The translations under genes were made by a program, and so were the position numbers. This document shows positions 59,501-64,000 of a DNA stretch of 64,000 nucleotides, in pieces. This stretch comes from JACPTG01 sp964504135 (lineage in GTDB: Archaea > Nanobdellota > Nanobdellia > Woesearchaeales > UBA10216), in assembly GCA_964504135.1 (NCBI GenBank), contig CAZDCW010000003.1, forward strand, positions 18,406 through 82,405. The letters are read 5' to 3'. The notes under the pieces were generated by a model. It did not search any database. It saw only the letters and a list, made by a program, of their open reading frames with translations, and had not been told where the DNA came from. The stretch's first letter is position 1; each line of letters begins with the position of its first letter.

Positions 59501-61910
59501 CTATACTATTGATGTTACGAGTTTCCCTGACAGCCTGCTGAACATTACAGTCAACGCAACTGACTGGGGCGGGGCTTCAAACCTTACCAACTTCACGATT
59601 AGGGTTGACAGGACAAATGCCAGCATTGCAATCCTGAATCCTGTTTCAGGCGCAAACCTTTCAGGCAGCTTCCTGCTGAACACGTCAGTGAATGACACCG
59701 GTTCAGGCATAAGGTATGTGTTCTGGTACTGGGCCAATGCGAGCAGGGGCCCGTCAACCGGAATGAGCAACGTCAGCAACTCGCCTGGTCCAAATGGCAG
59801 CATTGGCAACTTCAATGCAACTGTGCCTTCAACTTTGGATAATGGCGTTACCTTCATCAGCATTAACGTCACGGATTGGGCTGCGAATGTAAATGATACC
59901 GGCGCGAACGTATCAGTTACCATTGATAATGTGGCTCCAAACCTTACAAGGATAAGCCAGACAGGCATTAACGTTACCTCAACAACAGTCCTTAACTTCA
60001 CTGTGAATGACAGCTTCAGCAGGCTGAGGAATGTTTCCTGGTACTGGATTAACAGTTCAGGCTCTGGCCCGCTTGTCAGGATGACTAATGTCACTGACCT
60101 GTCAGCAACCGCCAACCAGTTCGGCACATTCAACGCTACGGTTGATATCAGCACCTTTGCCGCAGGCGCAATAAACATAACTGTCAATGCGACTGACTGG
60201 GCTGGCAACACTGTGCTTTCAAACGTTACGCTTATCGTGGACAGCGCAGCCCCGACTGTGGGAATGGTTTCTCCTGCCAATGGCACTAACCAGTCAGGCT
60301 CTATCCTGCTGAACGCCTCTGTGAATGACACTGTTTCAGGCATCAGGTTTGTGTTCTGGTACTGGGAGAACCAGAGTGCAGGCACCACCCAGAAAGGCCC
60401 GCTTATGGCGATGAGCAATGTCAGCAACCCTGATGGCGTCAACGGCACGATTGGTTATTTCAATTCATCAGTCGTCACAACCCAGTTTGCGAATGGCATG
60501 GTGAACATTACTGTCAATGCCACTGACTGGTCTGGTAACCAGCAGACCGCTGTCAAGCTTGAGATAATGGTTGACAATAATGCTCCTACGCTTAAGTTTA
60601 ACACGCCTGGGAATTCCACGTCTCCAATCTTCGAGAACAATAACCTGGTGATTAATGTGTCAAGCAATGATACTGCCTCAGGCATTAAGAACGTGAGCGT
60701 ATACTGGATTAACAGCTCTGCGCCTGCGGGAAATTACAATGTCACTGTAAGGATGACCAATTCGACATTGAGCACTGGGACTGCTCATTTCCTGGGCAAC
60801 TTCAACGTTACCATTGATGTCAGCGCTTACGCTGAGGGCCTGCTTAACTTTACGGTTAACGTCACTGACTGGTCTGGAAATTCAAACCTGAGCAACCTTT
60901 CAGTCATTGTGGATGTGAATGTTTCACGGGTGGCTCTTATCACTCCTGCGAGTGACTCAAGAAGGGGGGCGACAGTGACCTTCAACTACACTGTGCTGGA
61001 CGCCAACCTGCAGAACTGCAGCATTTACACCAACTCTTCAGGCAACAATGCCTGGGTGTCAAATGGCACAAATCTCAGCGTGGCAGGAGGCGGAGCCAAT
61101 GGCAACAACAACTTCAGCCTGACATTCGGCGTTGATGGAGACTACGCGTGGAATGTCTTCTGCAATGATTCCGCGGCAAACACAGCCTTCAACGCCACGA
61201 ACTTCACAATACATGTTGACGCAAATGCCCCGATTTTGGCCAACTGGACTTACAACGAGTCCTCAAGGCTGCTGTCGCTTGGCTTTAACGAGCTGATGGA
61301 CAGCAACGTTACAGGCGTTACGCTTGCCAGTGTGAGCCTCAACTATACTGATGGCAGCATTGCTGACGGTGTTGCAAACCTCGGAGGAGGCAATTCCACG
61401 CTTATACCTGCCAACAGCAGCACTATATTCATAAGGCTGACCAGCGGCCAGGATGCTGCTGTGCGGAAGATACAGCAGGCAGACTCAGTGGGCGTGAACA
61501 TAACGCTTTACGGAGCTGCTGTCAAGGATCTCGCTGGAAATAATGTTGTTGCAAACACATCAAGGTTCAAGAACTACATTAAGCCCTGGTATGAGAGTGC
61601 TGACCTGCAGACAAGTCCTGCCCTTACTATCCATCAGACTTCGCAGCTGCAATCCTGGGGCTGGAACACAAGCAACACCCAGAACTGGAATATCTCTCTA
61701 ATCTTGACTCAGATTGGAGGCTTGGGCGCCAACTATAATGTGGTTTACTACAATACTGATGGCACTGACAGCGGATGGAAGGTCTTCAGCAGGACCAACT
61801 GGGTTGGAAGTACGCTGCAGTACATTAACAACACTAATGATAAACAGTATCAGCTGAACATCACAGGAAATAGCACCAAGTTTAGATTGTGCTGCAGGGC
61901 TTTGACCTGA
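56595..61910 (+). CDS. giant Asn/Thr-rich Ig-like repeat surface protein
   Basis: About 1771 residues. N-terminal membrane/signal segment (about 30-52, AWMVVLLLTFVLVSFFAIYS). The rest is repeated beta domains with motifs such as IRNVSWYWINSSG, VNATDWAGN and LLVDNTAP. It has a very high density of N-x-S/T sites (dozens), so it is a likely main substrate of the STT3 enzyme. Domains resemble bacterial/archaeal Ig-like and cadherin-like modules. No C-terminal anchor is seen. GAGGTG precedes ATG 56595; a TTG at 56577 is less likely. TATA box GCTTTAAATAG at about 56508-56518 implies a leader of about 60 nt. Confidence 0.8.
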   Translation: MPWGEKRGGQLVSEAVSFRNLKSAGIRNAWMVVLLLTFVLVSFFAIYSAATVAPGAPPNASWSTNGSVNLFCKVLNTGNPNIGPNNLTNVTLFTNITGVWKANQTVNDSILTSGATAGNTSIFNNTQVQFNLTGLGPVRGNRIFGWNCSLIANFSIGDGTTNQQSYNGSSNNSYQFFGVDSFAPVFVNQSWNNATHVPSLSNVIFMINVTEHNLVNANNVTVYYRRQGTDTFISNATTCSNNKVGDSLYNASDNCSLAVNVQAILGLSGAHGNTIEYNFNVSDFGNLTNNTPVFTMVLDTRTPTINATRVNLTSSASGASLAYDNPHTAGIVLNVSGRFTLNITTSDDGGGVFNASAYWVNGTPDRSNDLGVLENMVRQAASHHYWVDFDTTVWINGLVNISINVTDNATNVNNSINITILVDNTAPVLQRQNPGISANTTNVSSTILINFTVWGNKTGTAAVNTSGIRNVTWYWRNGSGYGPSNIMTNVTNAAGTGNDWGHYNATVDASAFADGLQNVTINATDWAGNTVLQNLTFVVDRTAPTTAGFANITYESRRFPTDVRQVNVTRNVTGYFLINVSVNDTGSGIGNVSWYWINGSGSKVQFTAEQQLTNITNDWTVAGVSQTGDFNVTIDASAFANGLLNITINASDWAGNYRLTNFTVNITSDESPPVLTNASPAGLSYIQTGLRIWSFNVTELNLNQSRNATIFYRIYSPGLSSWTKFRVMNCSLFPSSAPIYVCNTSINVAAAGELSAVHGDVVEYLINATDGTPNLRGANGTEGTPLNVTIDAKSPYYNATNTPTSGGNVSGTITLNVTLSDDGGGVGLATYQWANASNGSSSLGSATAMTRTSGTNFYSVAVDVSSYAEGASVNLTVNVTDAAAKSNYSQINITLLVDNTKPALIIRAPTLATSNQSITFLLNTSANDTGSRIRNVSWYWINSSGYGPLNMMTNVTELANTANVAGDYNYTIDVTSFPDSLLNITVNATDWGGASNLTNFTIRVDRTNASIAILNPVSGANLSGSFLLNTSVNDTGSGIRYVFWYWANASRGPSTGMSNVSNSPGPNGSIGNFNATVPSTLDNGVTFISINVTDWAANVNDTGANVSVTIDNVAPNLTRISQTGINVTSTTVLNFTVNDSFSRLRNVSWYWINSSGSGPLVRMTNVTDLSATANQFGTFNATVDISTFAAGAINITVNATDWAGNTVLSNVTLIVDSAAPTVGMVSPANGTNQSGSILLNASVNDTVSGIRFVFWYWENQSAGTTQKGPLMAMSNVSNPDGVNGTIGYFNSSVVTTQFANGMVNITVNATDWSGNQQTAVKLEIMVDNNAPTLKFNTPGNSTSPIFENNNLVINVSSNDTASGIKNVSVYWINSSAPAGNYNVTVRMTNSTLSTGTAHFLGNFNVTIDVSAYAEGLLNFTVNVTDWSGNSNLSNLSVIVDVNVSRVALITPASDSRRGATVTFNYTVLDANLQNCSIYTNSSGNNAWVSNGTNLSVAGGGANGNNNFSLTFGVDGDYAWNVFCNDSAANTAFNATNFTIHVDANAPILANWTYNESSRLLSLGFNELMDSNVTGVTLASVSLNYTDGSIADGVANLGGGNSTLIPANSSTIFIRLTSGQDAAVRKIQQADSVGVNITLYGAAVKDLAGNNVVANTSRFKNYIKPWYESADLQTSPALTIHQTSQLQSWGWNTSNTQNWNISLILTQIGGLGANYNVVYYNTDGTDSGWKVFSRTNWVGSTLQYINNTNDKQYQLNITGNSTKFRLCCRALT

Positions 61911-61944
61911 TTTGAGTTATTTTCTTTGTTCAGGGGGAGAAAAT

Positions 61945-63162
61945 ATGAAGGGAAGGTTTACATTATTGTTCATTCTGAGTTTGGTAGTTGCCGCAGTTGC
62001 TGTCAGTGCGGCTCCAGGTGTTTGGTGGGGATTTGTTAAAATAACCAACAGTTCAGGTAATAATCTGTCTGCAGAAGCAGGCACTGTCGTTGATGTTTAT
62101 GTTAATGGCATTTGGAAGTCCAACACTACTGCTTATATGGGGCCTTTCCCGGGATATTACGTAGCCACAGCGTCTGGCAACACAGGAGACAGCGTTACTT
62201 TCAGGATATGGGGCTCTGCGCCTGATAATACAACTGCCGAAGTCTGGACTGAGGGTCTACATCCAGGCTCTGATTACGGCCAGTGGTTTAACCTTACTTT
62301 TACAGCTATTGCCAACAGCGCAGCATGCAACCATTCCAAGGCCTGCACTGGCGGCTACTGTTGCAGTGGCGCGACTGAGATTAGGCAGGCAGCTCCTTAT
62401 TCCGGCACTGCAGGCACCTGTCAGGCTTCTGCCTGCTCTGCCAGCTCCAGCAGCAGCAGTAGTGGCGGTAGCAGTGGCGGCGGGTCCAGCAGTTCCAGCA
62501 GTTCCTCTTCATCAACTTCATCAGGAGGAGGTGGCGGCTCTGCTGCGGTTACAGAGACCTCAACAGTTCCAGGCACTGTTTCAGCAGATTCAACCGCTAC
62601 ATTCAGCTTTGCCAAGGCTGCTGATACTGGAATAGCCACGATAGAGGTTACCACTTCAAGCACTGCAGCTGCCGTGACAGGCCCTCAGATTACTGTGCGG
62701 GAGACAACGCTTGCGGCTGGCTCTCCAACAGCAGGTGTTTCAGCTTCAGGGGGCTCTGGCGTGGCTCCAAAGGCTAATCAGGAAGTAGTGTTTCAGTATC
62801 TGACAATTACCAAGGCCAACATTCAGGATGCTGACATTAAGTCTGCCAAGGTCAAGTTCCAGGTGGCGAAGAGCTGGGTCAGCCAGAACAGCATTGACCA
62901 TACGACGGTTTCGCTCAAGAGGTTGGTTGGCAGCGCCTGGACCAAGCAGCCGACCAAGTTTGTGAAGGAGGACGCGAATTATTATCATTATGAGGCTGAG
63001 GTTCCCGGCTTTTCAACATTTGCGATTACCGGCGAGCAGAAGGCTGCTCCTACGACTGCATTCGGCATTATTGATACGATAAGGGGCTTTTATGCAGGCA
63101 AGTCGTCTTACACGGCCTTTGACATTATCGATATAATTAGGAAGTTTTACTCGGGTGGTTGA
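61945..63162 (+). CDS. PGF-pre-PGF domain surface protein
   Basis: 405 residues from ATG 61945 (GGGGGAG before it). Signal peptide, a small beta domain (NSSGNNLSAEAGTVVDVYVNG), Cys pairs (CNHSKACTGGYCC), a Ser/Gly linker of ~50 residues, then a PGF-pre-PGF domain (VVFQYLTITKANIQ; SWVSQNSIDHTTVSLKRL; YYHYEAEVPGFSTFAI). The C-terminus has two copies of an II-D-x-I-R-x-FY-x-G motif (IIDTIRGFYAG and IIDIIRKFYSG), which may be a sorting or docking tag. It begins 34 nt after the giant protein gene and is probably cotranscribed. Confidence 0.78.
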   Translation: MKGRFTLLFILSLVVAAVAVSAAPGVWWGFVKITNSSGNNLSAEAGTVVDVYVNGIWKSNTTAYMGPFPGYYVATASGNTGDSVTFRIWGSAPDNTTAEVWTEGLHPGSDYGQWFNLTFTAIANSAACNHSKACTGGYCCSGATEIRQAAPYSGTAGTCQASACSASSSSSSSGGSSGGGSSSSSSSSSSTSSGGGGGSAAVTETSTVPGTVSADSTATFSFAKAADTGIATIEVTTSSTAAAVTGPQITVRETTLAAGSPTAGVSASGGSGVAPKANQEVVFQYLTITKANIQDADIKSAKVKFQVAKSWVSQNSIDHTTVSLKRLVGSAWTKQPTKFVKEDANYYHYEAEVPGFSTFAITGEQKAAPTTAFGIIDTIRGFYAGKSSYTAFDIIDIIRKFYSGG

Positions 63163-63795
63163 ATGAAAGCCTTCAAGTATTTGATGTTTTTTGCTGTTCT
63201 TCTTGCACTTTCATCGGCTGTCTTTGCCGCTTCTGTGAGCCGTAGCATTCCGGACAGGGTGAGCCCTGGCGAGACAGTCACAGTGACTTTTAGCATTGGC
63301 AGCGCAGAGGCTGGCAAGCTTTTCACGCTTGAGGATGACCTTCCTGATGACTGGAAGTTCAGCACTTGGGAGGTTTCAGGCTCGCAGGAGTCTAAGGACA
63401 AGATTAACCACCGTTCTGCTGATGGCAACAGGCATGGGTGGAGCTTTACGCCAACAGGCTCAAGCGCTCAGATTAAGTACACTGCTGTGGCAGGGGCTGC
63501 TGGCTCAGCCAGCTTTGATGCCGTCTGGTTTGATGCTTCAGGCCAGAGCCGCGACCAGAAGTCCGTTACTGTTAGGAACATCGCCTGTGGCGATAATGTC
63601 TGCGAGGGTGATGAGTCAGAGTCAAGCTGCCCTGCTGACTGCAGGAAGTCAGAGCCGCAGCCGCAGCCTGTTACTCCTCAGCCTGCTCCGCCTGAAAAGC
63701 CAGCGGCAGGAATTCCAACTGCTGGGATTCTGGTGGTTGTGGTGATTGTGCTTGCAGGGCTTGCTGCTTTCTTCCTGCTTAGGAAGAAGAAATAA
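63163..63795 (+). CDS. anchored surface protein with Cys-rich motif
   Basis: 210 residues, starting immediately after the previous stop. Signal peptide (about 1-23), an Ig-like domain (VSPGETVTVTFSIGSAEAGK), a calcium-loop-like Cys motif CGDNVCEGDESESSCPADC (about 144-162), a Pro/Gln linker and a final membrane helix (about 186-205) with RKKK. The Cys motif is frequent in archaeal exported proteins. Confidence 0.75.
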   Translation: MKAFKYLMFFAVLLALSSAVFAASVSRSIPDRVSPGETVTVTFSIGSAEAGKLFTLEDDLPDDWKFSTWEVSGSQESKDKINHRSADGNRHGWSFTPTGSSAQIKYTAVAGAAGSASFDAVWFDASGQSRDQKSVTVRNIACGDNVCEGDESESSCPADCRKSEPQPQPVTPQPAPPEKPAAGIPTAGILVVVVIVLAGLAAFFLLRKKK

Positions 63796-63860
63796 AGGAG
63801 TGTTTTTTTGGCTGTTGGAATAGGCTGATGCATAGTCAGCTTATTTCCTGATTCTTCTTT

Positions 63861-63956
63861 TTATTACTGTGGCGGCCTGTGCCTTCCTTGGTTTCACCAT
63901 CCCCCTTCGGGAAAATCGTAAAGTGTGCGGCCTGGAGTTCACTGTTTTCCCATGTT
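63861..63956 (-). repeat. R1 structured repeat, copy d
   Basis: On the minus strand it starts AACATGGGAAAACAGTGAAC, then CTCCAGGCCGCACAC, the CCC-GAA(G)-GGG hairpin, GGATGGTGAAACC and CCGCCACAGTAATA. It aligns over the whole length with copy b (18707-18802). Similarity to copy c continues further 5' (towards 63984), so the element may reach the window edge. It fills the last gene-free stretch 63796-64000. Confidence 0.8.
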
Positions 63957-64000
63957 CGCTGCCAGTAATGCCTTGTACGGCCACCTTGTTACAGTTCACG

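Noticed and set aside
63970..64000. Minus strand reads GTAACAAGGTGGCCGTA, like the 3' end of archaeal 16S rRNA
   Set aside because: The next conserved 16S bases (GGGGAACCTGCGG and the anti-Shine-Dalgarno end) are absent. The sequence continues into R1 copy d, and its neighbouring part also matches R1 copy c. A 17-nt match alone does not support an rRNA gene here.

Overview
This window is archaeal. It carries the split archaeal RNA polymerase operon (rpoH, B'', B', A', A'') followed by rpl30e, a nusA-like KH gene and rps12. It also carries a STT3-type oligosaccharyltransferase, a geranylgeranyl reductase for archaeal lipids, a DUF357 protein, ZPR1, and tRNA genes with bulge-helix-bulge introns. 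Most single genes have a TATA box 26-29 nt upstream of the start codon, so their transcripts are probably leaderless; genes inside operons use ATGA overlaps or Shine-Dalgarno sites. The small interleaved genes, the many orphan membrane proteins and the tRNA introns suggest a DPANN-type archaeon (Diapherotrites/Micrarchaeota-like). That placement is inference. The 100-N gap at 48540 shows this is a scaffold, probably from a metagenome.

Layout. 1-4.9 kb: a PhoU-like regulator running off the left edge, a ROK kinase, a glutaredoxin, a HAD phosphatase and a methyltransferase. 4.9-12.9 kb: a minus-strand operon for lysine from aspartate by the diaminopimelate aminotransferase route (lysC-dapA-dapB-asd-orf94-double LuxR HTH-dapL-17-codon ORF-lysA-dapF), with a divergent ACT-domain gene. 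13-20 kb: a circularly permuted HAD protein, a three-Cys ferredoxin, an odd tRNA-like gene, DUF357, an orphan histidine kinase, ZPR1, a DEAD-box helicase and a membrane-bound HTH protein. 20.2-28.9 kb: intron-bearing tRNA-Asp and tRNA-Lys, then the RNA polymerase/ribosomal operon. 29-39.6 kb: HD, SpoIIM-like, glycosyltransferase and aldo/keto reductase genes, a damaged VapBC pair, DUF2304-GT2, a STT3 protein fused to an FKBP prolyl isomerase, and geranylgeranyl reductase. 39.6-63.8 kb: a cell-surface island with three paralogous single-pass proteins alternating with coiled-coil proteins, a twin-arginine-signal protein, a ~2000-residue He_PIG-repeat adhesin with a CBM60-like module, CARDB-like anchored proteins, a ~1770-residue sequon-rich repeat protein and a PGF-pre-PGF protein. 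An amino-acid permease, tRNA-Trp with two introns and a DUF192 gene interrupt it.

The surface proteins are dense in N-x-S/T sites and would be substrates of the STT3-FKBP enzyme, which could couple N-glycosylation to proline isomerisation on the outer face. DUF2304-GT2 and GT4 are candidates for making the lipid-linked glycan.

Two families of intergenic repeats stand out. R1 is a ~96-nt structured element with a CCC-GAAA-GGG hairpin: four copies (15.5, 18.7, 29.0 and 63.9 kb) and two internally deleted 34-nt copies (33.6, 38.2 kb). HE is a double-hairpin element. One HE copy (38277-38418) interrupts a sequence whose uninterrupted form is seen at 33604-33663, so HE has moved. No transposase is present in the window.
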